Source of the DNA: Glycine soja
Lineage: Eukaryota; Streptophyta; Magnoliopsida; Fabales; Fabaceae
DNA: 64,000 nucleotides
Direction: 5' to 3'
Assembly (NCBI RefSeq): GCF_004193775.1
Contig: NC_041018.1
Span: 31,579,940 to 31,643,939, forward strand
Both the position numbers and the translations under genes were made by a program. The notes beneath the pieces are model-generated. The model did not search any database and was not told the origin of the DNA. It saw only the letters and a list, made by a program, of their open reading frames with translations. Below are positions 44,766-56,490 of this stretch, piece after piece (positions within the stretch are counted from its first letter, which is position 1; each line of letters starts with the position of its first letter).

Positions 44766-45440
44766 ACACTTGTGACATTGTGATTCTTAATGTCACTTTT
44801 TGCTTTTTGGGTTATTATTATGATTTTGGTTTTCATATAATATTTCCTTTATGTTTATATATACTACTAGTTTTATATATGAATAGTTAGTATGCTTATC
44901 CGGAAGCATTTTGAACAGTTTAACTTATTTTAGATGACATGGCAGTGAAACACTTTTATCTTTTTGTGAAAAATGGGTGTGTGACTTTGTTTTAAATTGA
45001 ATGCATGCTTAAGATAAGATTTGTGTTTCCTTTCATGAAGTTGAGCAAGTGTGCATGTCGAACAAAGAAAGAACAGGAATGTGAACTTGCAATTAGAATT
45101 GTTAGTCAGTAGACAGATTGATTGTGAAAGAAAAGCTTGAACCAAAAACCGGTGAGAGTGTGACCTTAAACTGTGAGTGAACGACTAACTGTGAGTAATA
45201 ATCTTTGCATGAATCTCTGAATTTTAGAATGAAATGTATAAATGAGGACATGATGAAGGCCATGATTATACATACACAAGCTCTCTGACCAAATAGCTTA
45301 CCTTGAATGATACTTGTATCTTTTGCTCCCGTGTATAAAGCTTATTGATTTGTCATTAACTGAACCATGAACTTTAAATGATTATCTCCTAATACCTTGT
45401 TTAGATTCTAGGAGAGCATATGGTTCAATTATAAAAGCAA
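44766..45440 (+). other. 3' non-coding part of the Athila-type element, no 3' LTR
   Basis: The stretch has T-rich followed by purine-rich sequence (GAACAAAGAAAGAACAGG at about 45059) and no ORF. It resembles the long 3' UTR of Calypso elements. The expected 3' LTR is not present: simple-sequence DNA starts at about 45440, so the element is truncated here. Confidence 0.5.
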
Positions 45441-45690
45441 AAACATTGAATATTAAACACGCAATCAATCAAATATACAATCAAAAGCAATCAACAACCA
45501 CAATTAATCAATTATAAAATATAATCAATCAATCAAACTAACAAACATTGAATGTTAAACACGCAAAAACAAACACATTAATCAAAAAACACAATCAATC
45601 AATCATCAAACACAATCAATCAAATATACAATCACAATCATCAAGGACAATCTAAACTCAAGTAGAAAACAAGCATCAAAAGTAATCAAT
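45440..45690 (+). repeat. Low-complexity CAATCAATCAAA tract
   Basis: About 250 bp of AATCAATC, ACACAATCAATC and AACACGCAA words; ATTGAATRTTAAACACGCAA occurs twice about 95 bp apart. It separates the truncated Athila element from the minus-strand copia fragment. Confidence 0.75.
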
Positions 45691-46440
45691 CAAAGACAAG
45701 TGACCTCTTGGTATCATTCAATATCACTTGTTGGGCTTGTTGATCAAGTGGCCTTTGTTCGTTGTCTCCATAGATCACATATTTACTTTTCTTGAGATTC
45801 ACTTTTCTTGGGGAGAAATGTGACCTTTTTTTGTTGTCTTCATAAATCACATATCCACTTTATCTTGGGGAGAAATATGAATAAACTTTGATGCATGCCA
45901 TGTGTTTGGAGAAATTGCTATCAATGTATCGACTTTGCTCTTCTCCGTTTTCATAGTCTTTCATCAAGATACCCATACTTATGATTTTTTTCTCTGAATC
46001 ACTTGAATAATTTATGACATTATCTTCCCAAGTGATGTATCCTTTCTTTTCTTTCTTCTCTTTGAAATTCATCTTGTCGGATTTTTCCATTCTTCTTTTA
46101 AACACAGGACAATTGAATCTCATGTGCCCAAGTTGATCGCACTCAGCATTTTGGGGCTAAAGAGGAATCTTCTTCTTTCTTCTTTCATCATCATCCTCTT
46201 TCTTTTCTAGTTTTTTTTATGTAGTTGCATTTCTCTCTACCATTGTAGGAATAAAGGAATCAAATTCAATGGCTTCCCATATATTTAGATCTATGGCTTC
46301 TATAAAAATCTGCATTCGGGTTTTCCAATAATGATAACCCTCACCATTGAACATAAGAGCCTATTGATAGAATTTCCCTCAGGAAATGGAAATTGGGATG
46401 ATGCCATATCTATTCTTGAAGTTTTTAAACTTTATACAAG
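45690..46440 (-). pseudogene. copia gag remnant, minus strand
   Basis: After the primer-binding site the minus strand reads MASSQFPFPEGNSIN, WKTRMQIF-like sequence with frameshifts, and then AECDQLGHMRFNCPVF (about 46150-46100), a CCHC-type knuckle in which the first Cys is damaged. A 87-residue ORF (46123-45860) continues KMNFKEKKEKKGYITWEDN. This matches the gag start of a common soybean copia family. The element is cut off at about 45690 and has no pol. Confidence 0.7.
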
Positions 46441-46458
46441 AATCCTGCTTTGATACCA
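46441..46458 (-). other. Primer-binding site, tRNA-Met type
   Basis: On the minus strand TGGTATCAAAGCAGG lies two bases inside the LTR end at 46461. It is the usual initiator tRNA-Met primer site of copia elements with one change (TGGTATCAGAGC consensus). Confidence 0.88.
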
Positions 46459-46460
46459 CT

Positions 46461-47489
46461 TGTTAGACCTTGTAGCCTCAATAATCTTAAGAGGGATAGG
46501 CTTTTAATGCAGAAGAAGCAACAACAATCAATTAAACAATGTTCTTTAAACATGCAAGACACAATTGATTGCAACAAAATAAATAAGATAAGGGAAGAGA
46601 GAATGCAAACACAATTTTATACTGGTTCGGCCACATCCCGTGCCTACGTCCAGTACTCAAGCAACCCACTTGAGATTTTCACTATCTTTGTAAAATCCTT
46701 TACAAAGTCTGAACCACACAGGGACAACCCATCCCTTGTGTTCAGATGCTTTACAACAAGAGACTCACAGTTTCTTAGCCAATCTCATTGAATAAGAAGA
46801 ATGGAAGAAGAAATCTCTCTTCAAGAGAAGAATATTACAATGAAGATCCATGGATGAACTCTTAATGGATTTGCAAGTGTTTGCCCAAGAGTTCTTGAGA
46901 GAGCATTTGACAATGAAGTTCTCTTGGAATCTCTCTCATTTTCTTTTGAGAGGATAAGACATTCTGGACCAGCAAAACTCTCTATTAAAATTTGTGCCCA
47001 AGTCACCTATTTATAGGCCTTTGATGGCCATTCACAAATCTAATGAAAAGATGTGACTGTTGGCAGATTTTTTGAAAACTTTCCACTGGTAATCGATTAC
47101 AATGTTTGTGTAATCGATTACACAGTTATAATTTGAAGGGTCATGACTTTTGAATTTGAATTTCAAGAGTTTCGTTGCTGGTAATCGATTACAGACATAT
47201 GGTAATCGATTACATGTTGAAAATTCAAATTCAAAGCCTTTTTCAACAGCTATTTCTCAACCCTGTCTTTTGGTAATCGATTACACTTCCAAGTAATCGA
47301 TTACCAGAGCCTTGCATGTCTTGAAAGCACTCTGTTTTAAGGCAAGACTTGGTCTTTAGTGAATCTTGAAACAAGGCTTTGTTTGTTGAAGCAATCTTGA
47401 AGTATTTTTGAAGCAAATGCTTATCATTTGAAGCAGCCTTGTAAGATTCTTCTTTGACCTCATCAAAATCATGTATACATACATTCACA
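46461..47489 (-). mobile_element. 5' LTR of a copia element carrying GTAATCGATTAC palindromes
   Basis: Bounded by TGTTAGACCTTG and ACATTCACA, 1029 bp, with the primer site adjacent to its lower end. Contains TACTGGTTCGGCCACATCCC, AAATCCTTTACAAAG and six GTAATCGATTAC copies at 47092-47305, in three pairs. Homologous blocks occur in 59607-61138 and 11240-11627. It interrupts the integrase region of another copia element (at 47490). Confidence 0.82.
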
Positions 47490-48780
47490 ATATTGTTGTC
47501 CATTCCAAGAAGTTGTAGGAAAAGGACCACAAATGCCTGTATGCACTAGTTCTAAGATGTCTTTAGCTCTTTCGACACCTAATTTCCTTATGTTTGTTCA
47601 TTTTCCCTTTATGCATTCAACATAGACCTCATAGTCCGATAAATCCAAAGGGTCAAGAATTTCATCCGAAACAAGTCTCTGAATTCTCTGTTTAGAGATA
47701 TGGCCTAAACGCTTATGCCATAAGGTGGTTGAAATCTCATTCAACTTTCATTTTGTACCACGTGAACTTATTTGCAGTATTTCATTATAGTAACTAACAA
47801 CATCAAACATGTAAAGATTATCAATTAAAGAACCATAACCAATCATATTTAATTTTGGTAGAGACTAACTTTATTATTTCCAAATAAACAAGAAAATCCA
47901 AATTTGTCCAAACTTGAAATAGAAATCAAATTTCGTCTAAAAGACGGTACAACAAAAGTCTCAAATAAATCCAAATAAAATCTAGTTTTTAACTATAATC
48001 TAAAAGTTCCAATAGCTGCCACTGCAACCTTCTTGCCATCACCTACAAAGATGAGTCTTTCATCATCACTTGGCGGTCGGCTCCACAGGCAATCCTGCAT
48101 AGTCATACTTATGTGAGTAGTAGCACCAGAATCTACCCACCAAGTATCTTTAGGTACAAAAGCAAAATTAACTTCAGAACAAACTAGAGCAAGAAATTTA
48201 CTTGGGACACTCTTTCTTCATGTGTCCCGACTTCTTGCAGAAGTAACAGGTAAATTCCTCATCCTTCTTTTGTTTCTTTTACTGAGAAGTCCCTTCCGTA
48301 GCACCCTTAGTCTTCTTCCTTTTCTTATTCTAAGAGGTCGAAGTCAAGTGAGCACTTTTAGTCCTATCTCTCTACAGCTTCTCCTCTTCTTGAATATAGT
48401 GAGATATAAGCTCATTGAGGGATCATTTGTCCTTTTGAGTGTTATAGCTCACTTTGAATTGCCCAAAGTGTGCAGGAAGCGAGATCAAAACCAAGTGCAC
48501 GAGCAATTCTTCACCAAGCTCTAACTTAAGTGACTTAAGTTTCAATGCGAGATTGGACATCTCCATAATGTACTCCCTTATGTTCCATTTGCCTTTATAC
48601 TTCATGGAGATGAGTTTAGCCAACAGGTTACTCGTCTCCGCTTTTTTATTTTTGGCAAAGTATTGCTCAATTTCCTCAAGGAATTTCTCTGCACTTTGAC
48701 CCTCATAAATAGAGCCCCGGGCCTCTAGAATAGAGCGCTTCATGATCATAAGGCACATTTGGTTGGACTAATCCCACTTC
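47490..48780 (-). pseudogene. Second copia element: gag, protease and GAG-pre-integrase remnants
   Basis: Minus-strand order: gag with NIREYIMEMSNLALKLKSLK and LVHLVLISLPAHFGQF (48758-48423, UBN2-type), a CYFCKKSGHMKKECP-type knuckle (about 48250-48190), protease TWWVDSGATTHI (about 48145), and pre-integrase KRLGHISKQRIQRLVSDEIL to KGKMNKHKEI (about 47735-47590). The DSG active-site motif is kept. Stops and frameshifts are scattered through 47.8-48.1 kb. The sequence ends at the LTR boundary 47489/47490; integrase core, RT and RNase H are missing. Confidence 0.85.
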
Positions 48781-49781
48781 TCAATTTTTACCTCATTAGA
48801 GGTTTTCAGAGTGGAAATGGGTCGTTCCATCCTCAGTGCCAAGTCCAAATCCATATAGCCAAGAACAGTTTCTACGGCTTCCTTCTAGACCTTAAAATTT
48901 GTCCCATTCAACATTGGGATAGAATTCACTTGGGCAGTAACATTTGCAGCACTGACAATATTAACTAAAGAGAGAACAAAAATTAATAACATGTTCACAA
49001 CTAATCAAGCAAGTCATATAAAGTATATATAACAAGACATGCAAATATTTCCCATAACATATTCATCACAAGATACCTAGCACAACATTAATTCTAGTCT
49101 TTGGACAAAGAAATTAATTTGTAATTGGTACTCTCAACGCAATGATCAAATATTGACAATTAGTTCTGTCAAATAATAGGTTTTCTTTGGATCGACTATT
49201 ATTCACATGAAAAAAAAACTTTATAATTGTCACATATTTATCATCGCAGGTATGTTATTATTTGGCCAAATTGTGTCTTCCTTTGGGTCGAGCACAATTC
49301 GCATAAATAATTCCATACTAACATCCATGCAATTTAATTAAATCAATTTACACAATAGAGGCTACTTTGGCAACATAATGGTTCAATCAATTTAATTAAA
49401 ATGACCGAACACACAAATAAATGGAAAGGATCCGTAATGGTTAAATTTGCACCCAATTATGATAGCAGTAAATATTTGAAAACAACATCATGGTAAAATG
49501 CCGGATACGTAGAACCTTTATCCCAAATAGAATAATATGTAAGCACACGTGACACAAACAAAAACTGTGTACAAACCCATAAATCAAATGTAGAGGCCTT
49601 TTATTCTTTTGAGAAAAAAAAGAAAAATGTTACGACCATAACACAAAAATTTACGGGTTTTACAATTTTATTGATCGAAATAGTTTCTCCCCAAAATAAA
49701 ATTAGGGTTCATATAACTAAAACGATCCATATATGATACATATCAAACAACTTTAAGTCCCAATAATTTAATAGTAATGGT
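48781..49781 (-). other. 5' leader and gag N-terminus region of the second copia element
   Basis: Near 48960-48780 a degraded gag start is likely (NFKVWKEAVETVLGYMDLDL-like on the minus strand). The rest, up to the primer site, is A/T-rich leader without an ORF. ATTCGCATAAATAATTCC-type duplications (49140-49320, TTTTCTTTGG/TTCCTTTGGG followed by TCGA) are weak internal repeats. Confidence 0.5.
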
Positions 49782-49794
49782 GGCTCTGATACCA
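49782..49794 (-). other. Primer-binding site of the second copia element
   Basis: Minus-strand TGGTATCAGAGCC, a perfect initiator tRNA-Met primer site, two bases from the LTR end at 49797. Confidence 0.93.
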
Positions 49795-49796
49795 CT

Positions 49797-50275
49797 TGTT
49801 GGGAAAATTTTAATAACCTTATAAAATACCAAATGAGCACCAAAACACATTACGTTAGATTATCAAGAGGTTTCAAGGAATACCTGGATCCATAGAGTTT
49901 GATCAACACGCAACAGAATCTTACAGCGGTCACGAATAATTGGTTTAATGACCTTCCTCAACCAAATCACCTTCTTCATTTTGGGACCTTCGTTTTCTCT
50001 TCAGATGAGAAGAGGAGAAATTGTTTCTTGATTTGGTGTATAGGGGACCATAACCATGCCTTAGGTTTTAACCTATTAGGGTTCCCATTATCCCCTAATG
50101 GGGCAAACTGGTTTCCGCTCATTAAACCCATATCAATTTTCTATTGGCAGTCTAATGGGCTCATTGAATTAGATCACTTTATATTGAATCCATCTAAATG
50201 TAAATAACTAATATAAATGTTATAATATAATATGTAGCTCATATTAATTAATTTGGTATTATAAAATTCCGAACA
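49797..50275 (-). mobile_element. 5' LTR of the second copia element
   Basis: On the minus strand it runs from TGTTCGGAATTTTATAA to AAAATTTTCCCAACA, 479 bp, with TGTT/AACA ends and the primer site next to the latter. The outer boundary is inferred from this symmetry. Beyond it gag of a Tat element starts, so the copia element probably landed in that gag. Confidence 0.72.
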
Positions 50276-50409
50276 TAACGAACACACCCAGGGAGAGTCA
50301 TATCCCCGATAGACCAGCAATACCATGGATAACAACAACACCTCGCACGCACACTGACGTGAAGAGCGGACGACTCGATGATATCCTTTTGTCAATTGAA
50401 TCATAGAGG

Positions 50410-52037
50410 TTGACCTACCTCTAGGTTGGAAACTACTTACCCTGGAGCATTACGACGGGACTACTGATCGAGACAAGTACTTGGATGTGTTCCTCATCCA
50501 GGCCAACATCTATACTAACAACAACGCGATCTTATGTTAAGTCTTCCCTACATCCCTCAGGGGAGCCGCATTGACGTGGTATGGAGGACCCCCTCCCCCG
50601 ATCTATCAATAGTTTTAACACCCTTGTCAGTCACTTCAGCTCTCAATACGCAACTAGCCGATCGCACCGTGTGACTTCTTCCTCCCTAGCTAGTCTACGC
50701 CAGGAAGACGACGAGCCACTCTGAAAATTTATGGACAAATTTGGTCAGCTCACTATTCAAATCACGAGCCTTAATCCCGAGGTGGCGCTACATTCTATGT
50801 TGTTGGTGCAAAAAGCCTCCCAGCAACATGGACAAGTTATGAGAGCGGGCCAAGGGCTACATTTAGATGGAAGAAATGTCGAGATTCTGAAATGAAGTTC
50901 AAAGGGGACTAAGGTATGAACGTTATACATCCTTGACGGCAAATCAAGCCACCGTCCTCGAGTAAGCTTTCAATGTTGAGGTTTCCACACAATTACCCCC
51001 CGTACCTCCCCCCAAACCTAGTCTGGATAAAACTAAGCATTGCAAGTACCACCGAAACCATGGTCATGACATTGAAGAATGTTGGGCCCTCAAGGACAAG
51101 ATTGACGAACTTATACAAGCGTGTTACCTAGCCCAGTTCGTGAAAAAACCCAATAACAACAAGACTGGAGGATGACTCAGAGGGCACAATGAGGACCATT
51201 GAAAGAGAAGAGACAAACAAGATAGAAGGGGAGACAAAATAAAAGATAAAGGAGGACCAAGGCATCACCAGCAAAGACACGAGCACCAACCTTAACAAGA
51301 GTAGGAAGACAAACCTACTTAACAGATTAGAGGAATCATCAACACTATTGTAGGTGGATTTTCCTATGGAGGACTATCCAACCAGTCCTTAAAGCATCAT
51401 CTCCATGCCATCAAAGATCTCGATGTCAACTTTGTTGATGTCAAGCTATCGAGAAGTCTCCCTCCTATAACCTTCATTGACAAAGATATTGAAGGCATCA
51501 ACCCCATCAACCAGGACGACCCTATGCTTGTCTCTATCGTCATTGACAACTTCATGGTGGCCAAAGTCCTTATTGACCAAGGAAGTTCCACAGACTATTG
51601 GAACACATTTTGAAGGCTAGAAATCTCACCCGCCACGATTCAACCACACTATGGACCACTCCTAGGCTTTGCTAGAGAGAAGGTGTAAACTAGAGGTTAG
51701 TGAACCTGATGACCACCTTCAATCAAGGCAAGCTCTCAAGGAGTTTCACGGTAAGGTTTTAATTATTCATACAGGCACTTCTTACTTTACTCTGATTGGT
51801 AGGAAAACATTGAATAAGCTTGAAGCTATAGTCTCGACACCACACCTCAAAATGAAGTTGCCTACCTTGACAAGAGAAATTGTCATTGTCAAGGCAGACC
51901 AAAAGCAAGCCCGACAATGCTATGCAAAGATCCTGAAGGTGGCCCCTTATCCATTTATTAGAGAGCCAAGCAAATCCCATTCCTCCTCTGGTGGCAGCAA
52001 CAATCAATTCATGAGCATTGTCGAAGATTCCAAATAA
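50410..52037 (+). pseudogene. gag and protease of the Tat element
   Basis: Gag traces are LTLEHYDGTTDRDKYLDVFL, SLRGAALTWYGGPPP and NPEVALHSML, then the knuckle CKYHRNHGHDIEEC (about 51045) and ALKDKIDELIQACYLAQFV. Protease has KVLIDQGSS (about 51565) with the D-Q-G form common in Tat elements. A 122-residue ORF (51669-52037) holds TSYFTLIGRKTLNKLEAIVS. Several stops and frame changes occur, more than in the Ogre copy at the left, suggesting greater age. Confidence 0.82.
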
Positions 52038-52063
52038 GGACCTTAACCGTCTATGAGACAACC

Positions 52064-54067
52064 ATGGGAAAATTAGGTAACACATTCGACGTTGACCCTA
52101 GAGATGATAGCATTGACAAAGGCCCTAAACCAATAGAAGAGTTCATCAAGCTACAGTTTGGACCTAAGCCTAGGCAATGCACGCATCTCAACAACGACCT
52201 CACTAACCACAAGCATAGACATGTAGCTGAAGTCCTACGAAGGAATGCAGATTTGTTCGCCTGGAAGCCATATGACTTGCCACAAATTGGCTATCTGCCC
52301 TTAGGCCAAATCAATCTCACAGAAGAAAAGGAAGATGAGAGAAGAATTACGTAAAGCAATCAGGGAAGAGATCGACAAGCTGCTCAAAGCCCAATTTATC
52401 AGATAAGTCAGATACTCGACTTGGTTGGCCAACATTGTCATGGTGAGGAAAGCCAATGAAAAATGGTGCATGTGCACGGACTACACAACCTCAACAAGGC
52501 ATGTCCCAAAGATACGTATCCCCTACCCAGCATCGACAAACTCATGGACGGTGTGTCTAGCTTCCAACTGCTAAGCTTCTTAACGCTTATTCAGGGTACA
52601 ACTAATCAGGATGCACCCCCCAAACGAGGAAAAAACTACCTTCATCACTGAAGACGCCAACTTCTGTTATAGGGTCATGCCTTTTGGACTCAAAATGATG
52701 GAGCTACATACTAGAGGCTCATGGACCAGGTCTTTAAACATCAGATAGGCCAGAACGTTAAGGTATATGTGGACGACATGGTTATCAAGTCTTATAGTGT
52801 GGCCCAACATGTAGCAGACTTGAAGGAAGTATTTGGAGAAACCCGTAAATATGACATATGCCTCAACCCTGAAAATGCACCTTTGGGGTCGGCAGTGAAA
52901 AATTCTTGGGGTTCATGATCACCCACCAAGGGATCGAAGCCAACCCAAACAAGTGTACGGCAATATTGGAAATGCAGAGTCCTAACAACATCAGAGAAGT
53001 TCAAAAGTTGAATGGTAGATGGGCGTTTTTGTCCAGGTTCCTTTCGAAACTCGTAGAAAAAACGAAGCCTTTCTATAAGCTACTCAGGAAAACCGAGTCG
53101 TTCTTGTGAAACGAAGCCTGTAAGCAAGCTTTCCTAGCTTTAAAGAAAACTATTGCAACACCACCTGTTCTAAGTTGACCTAAGCCTGGAGCATCCCTAT
53201 TCCTATACCTTTCAGTGGCAGAAAAAGCCATTAGTTCAACCCTTGTCCAAGAAGATGGAAAGTACCAAACACCCATCTACTTTGTCAGTCACATCCTTCA
53301 TGATGTTGGAAAGAGATACCAAATGATCGAGAAAGTGGCGCTAGCACTCATAACCTCTGCTCAACGCCTCAAGCCCTACTTCCAGAGCCCCTAGATCATC
53401 GTCAAGAAGGATCACCCCATCAAGAAGGTGCTAAGAAAAACTAAGCTAGCAGGAAGAATGATAGCATGGTCCATAGAGCTGTCAAAGCTTAACCTAAAAT
53501 ATGAGCCTCGCGGCCCCATGAAATCTCAATTTATGGCAGACTTTCTATCAAAGTTCGCTAGTAATGTCCAAGCCACCCCTGATTGGTGGAGCTTATATGT
53601 AGATGGCGCATCTAATGTGAAAGGAAGCGGGGCAGGCATCATTTTTTAAAGGACCCAATAATGTTACCTTGGAATAGGCCCTTAAATTTGATTTTAAAGC
53701 ATCAAATAACCAGGTTGAATATGAAGCACTCATAGTAGGCCTAAAACTAGCAAAGGAAGTGGGAGCAAGAAAGCTCAAGTGTTATAGCGACTTATAACTA
53801 GTCTAGGGATAAGTTGTGAACAAATATCAGACCAAGGAAGCAGCTCTCCTTAGGTACTATCTTGTCGTTAAGACTCTTATTGACGACTTCAATTGTTTTG
53901 AAATGCATCACATACCAAGGGAAGAAAACACTAGGGCAAATTTGCTTTCCAAGCTTGCAAGCACCAAGCAGACTAGACACCTCAAAACTATCATCCAGGA
54001 AACATTCCAAGTGCCAATGATAGACACTGATGAGGTCATGGGAGGGGAAGAAGAGGAACCAAACTGA
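52064..54067 (+). pseudogene. Reverse transcriptase and two RNase H domains of the Tat element
   Basis: Pieces in at least three frames: HVAEVLRRNADLFAWKPYDL, YSTWLANIVMV, PFGLK, NVKVYVDDMVIKSYSVAQHV (YVDD box at about 52765), then RNase H QTPIYFVSHILHDVGKRYQM. The second RNase H reads WWSLYVDGASNVKGSGAGII (about 53590) and FEMHHIPREENTRANLLSKL. Frameshifts and stops are frequent. The paired RNase H domains again identify the Tat lineage. Confidence 0.88.
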
Positions 54068-55300
54068 ATGACCCCCTATAAAAATTTCTTAACCCAGGGA
54101 ATATTGCCACCAAATGAAAATGAAGCACGATGCTTGAAAAAGAAGGCCAATTACTACATCATTCTCAACGAAAAGCTCTTCAAAAGAGGCTGGACAACAC
54201 CCTTACTCAAGTGTCTGGACATTCAACAGGCATACTACATCATGCGAGAGCTACATGAGGGAATCTGTGACCTCCACACAGGGGGTCATTCCTTAGCAAC
54301 CAAGGTAGTACGTCTTGACTACTATTGGCTGACACTTAAGGCTAACACCCTCAACTTCACAAGGAAGTTCAGAAATTGTCCAAAGTTTGCATATGTACCC
54401 CATGTACCGCTTGACAACCTCCACAACTTGAGCTCTCCTTGGCCTTTTGCCATGTGAGGGATGGACATACTAGGGCCATTGCCAAAGGCTCCAAGACAAG
54501 TCAAGTTCTTGATGGTCACCGTAGACTATTTCACCAAATGGATTAAAGCACGACCACTGCAAGAAATTTAAGCCAACAAAGTAGAAAAGTTTACCTAGAA
54601 GCACCTCATATGCGGCTATGGACTCCCCTATGCCATTGTCACCGACAGCAACACTCAATTCAAGGCTGAAACCTACAAAGAATTCCTATCAAGGTTAGGA
54701 ATCAAGCACCTAATGACCTTTGTCAAGCATCCTCTGACAAATGACCAAACTGAAGCACCGAACAAGGTCATCCTTAAAGCCTTGCGCATGAGACATAACA
54801 AGTCCAAAGGCTAGTGGAAGGAAGAACTCCCAAGCATACTATGGGCCTACCACTGTTTGCCCCAAACAACAACCAAGGAGACTCCATTTCGTCTTACATA
54901 TGGAATGGATGTCATGATCCTTGTAGAAGTCTGGGAACCCTCGACAAGGAGGCTATTTTTTTAGACTCGACAGAACGAGGAAAACATAAGGGTTGAACTT
55001 GATATGAGAGAAGAAGTCCAAGAGATGGCAAGGATCAAGGAAGAACTACCAAGCTCCACGCCTCAAGAAGATACAACACCAAAGTCTGGCCTCGTGCCTT
55101 TTAGCCTGGTGACCTAGTATGGCGAGTTTGAGGAGAGGCAAGGAAAATTCCACAAGCAAGAAAGTTGGGACCTAATCGGGAAGGCCCATTCAGGGTCATG
55201 GAGTACCTGGACAATGTAGCATATAGACTTGAAGTACTAGATGGAAAAGCAATCTTGAGAACGTGGAATGTCACCCATCTAAAATTTTATTTCACTTGAT
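54068..55300 (+). pseudogene. Integrase of the Tat element
   Basis: ARELHEGICDLHTGGHSLAT supplies the HH part of the zinc module, while the CC part is weakened (FRNCPKFAY). The core has GMDILGPLPKA, VTVDYFTKWIKA, YAIVTDSNTQF and NDQTEAPNKV, so D, D and E are traceable. The C-terminus has KFHKQE- and PFRVMEYLDNVAYRLEVLDG-type sequence ending WNVTHLKFYF, stop at 55298-55300. At least six stops. Domain order is complete to the end of pol. Confidence 0.88.
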
Positions 55301-55479
55301 CTACAACAAGACCAGGGTTTTGTCCCAAAACAAAAAAAAAATCAAGATTTTGGCTTGAGAGGTTTTAGCGAGGCACACTTGAGGTATGGAGGGAACTTGT
55401 ACTCAAATAATTGAACTAAATAAAATCCCCTCTCATTCAGTCTAATTATTCCTATGCATATAATACAATGATGAATGCC

Positions 55480-56035
55480 ACAATCTTCAAAGGCTCGTTA
55501 AACCAAAGGTCCTCCCTTGGTGAGTCTTGCCAAACCTAAGACAAACGCATTCCTAGCCGAATCTCTAAAGGCTCGTCAAACTCAAGGTCCACCCTTGGTG
55601 AGTCTCGCCAAACCCAGGACAAATGCATTCCTGTTCAAATCTTCAAAAGGCCTTTAAAACCCAAGGTTCGCCCTTGATGAGTCTTGCTAAACCTAAGACA
55701 AATGTGTTCCTGGTTGAATCTCCAAAGGCTCTTAAACCTAAGGTCCGCCCTTGGTGAGTCTTGCCAAATCTAGGACCAATAAATTCCTGGTTGAATCTCC
55801 AAAGGCTCGTCAAACCTAAGGTTCGCCTTTAGTGAGTCTCGCCACACCTAAGACGAATGTGTTCCTGGTTGAATCTTTAAAGGCTCAACAAACCCAAAGT
55901 TCACCCATGGTGAGGCTCGCCACACCCAGGATAAACGTGTTCCTGGTTGAATCTCCAAAGGCTCGACAAACCCAAGGTTCCTCCTTGGTGGGCCTCTATG
56001 CACCTAAGACCCGTCCTTCAAGGATATTCTAAAAA
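55480..56035 (+). repeat. Tandem repeat, 78-bp unit, 7 copies
   Basis: AAAGGCTCG starts recur at about 55490, 55568, 55647, 55725, 55802, 55880 and 55958. Each unit has CCCTTGGTGAGTCTCGCCAA and a GTTCCTGGTTGAATCT tail. Mild divergence between copies. It sits after pol, as tandem arrays often do in Tat/Ogre 3' regions. Interrupted ORFs across it are artefacts. Confidence 0.93.
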
Positions 56036-56214
56036 TCAAGGCATACTTTAGGTAAATTTCTTCACTCAGAACCACGACATTCCAAGTCAAAGTCCAAATT
56101 AGCCTAACATTTGGCCAATTTAACACGCTCTCGGCAATACAAGACAAATGTATAGCTAAAGACTGACTCACCCTTGGTCAGCTCCAATACCCCCAAGTTA
56201 GTTTCATACCTAAT

Positions 56215-56490
56215 GCGTCTCACTAGAAAGCCCATGACTTTGGTTAAGAAGCTCCGCAAAGCAAAAAGGGAAGCACCAACAAGTGAGAAGCCAGAACTAG
56301 TGCGCACTTATCTCTGCAACATGATTATTGTGCCTGAGATGAGTGGTAGCATCACTAGAATCTACCATGGAAAAACCTTCAACCATGTTGAAATCAAACC
56401 CGAGATGATTGGACATTATCTCATTGAGTTCACTATTTCATACAAACCCGTCAAGCATGATAGTTTCATACCTAACACATCTAACCGATA
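56215..56490 (+). pseudogene. Ribosomal protein S15 (uS19) retroposed fragment
   Basis: Intronless frame reading [60 protein letters not shown] and PVKH. This is the central and C-terminal part of cytosolic 40S protein S15 of the decoding-side head of the small subunit. The first 40 or so residues and the last 18 are missing, and IIGVYNG is changed to ITRIYHG. A 15-bp direct repeat TAGTTTCATACCTAA flanks it (56199-56213, 56461-56475), as expected for target duplication by retroposition, although no poly(A) is present. Confidence 0.88.

Noticed and set aside
50174..50404. Minus-strand ORF crossing the copia LTR edge
   Set aside because: It spans two different elements (LTR and Tat gag), so cannot be a gene.
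55832..56032. 66-residue ORF with internally repeated peptide (PKTNVFLVESLKAQQTQ / PRINVFLVESPKARQTQ)
   Set aside because: It is the 78-bp tandem array read through; the array has stops in other copies and no start is conserved.
55480..56035. CRISPR-like regular repeats
   Set aside because: The unit repeats as a whole without unique spacers, in a plant retrotransposon; a tandem repeat.
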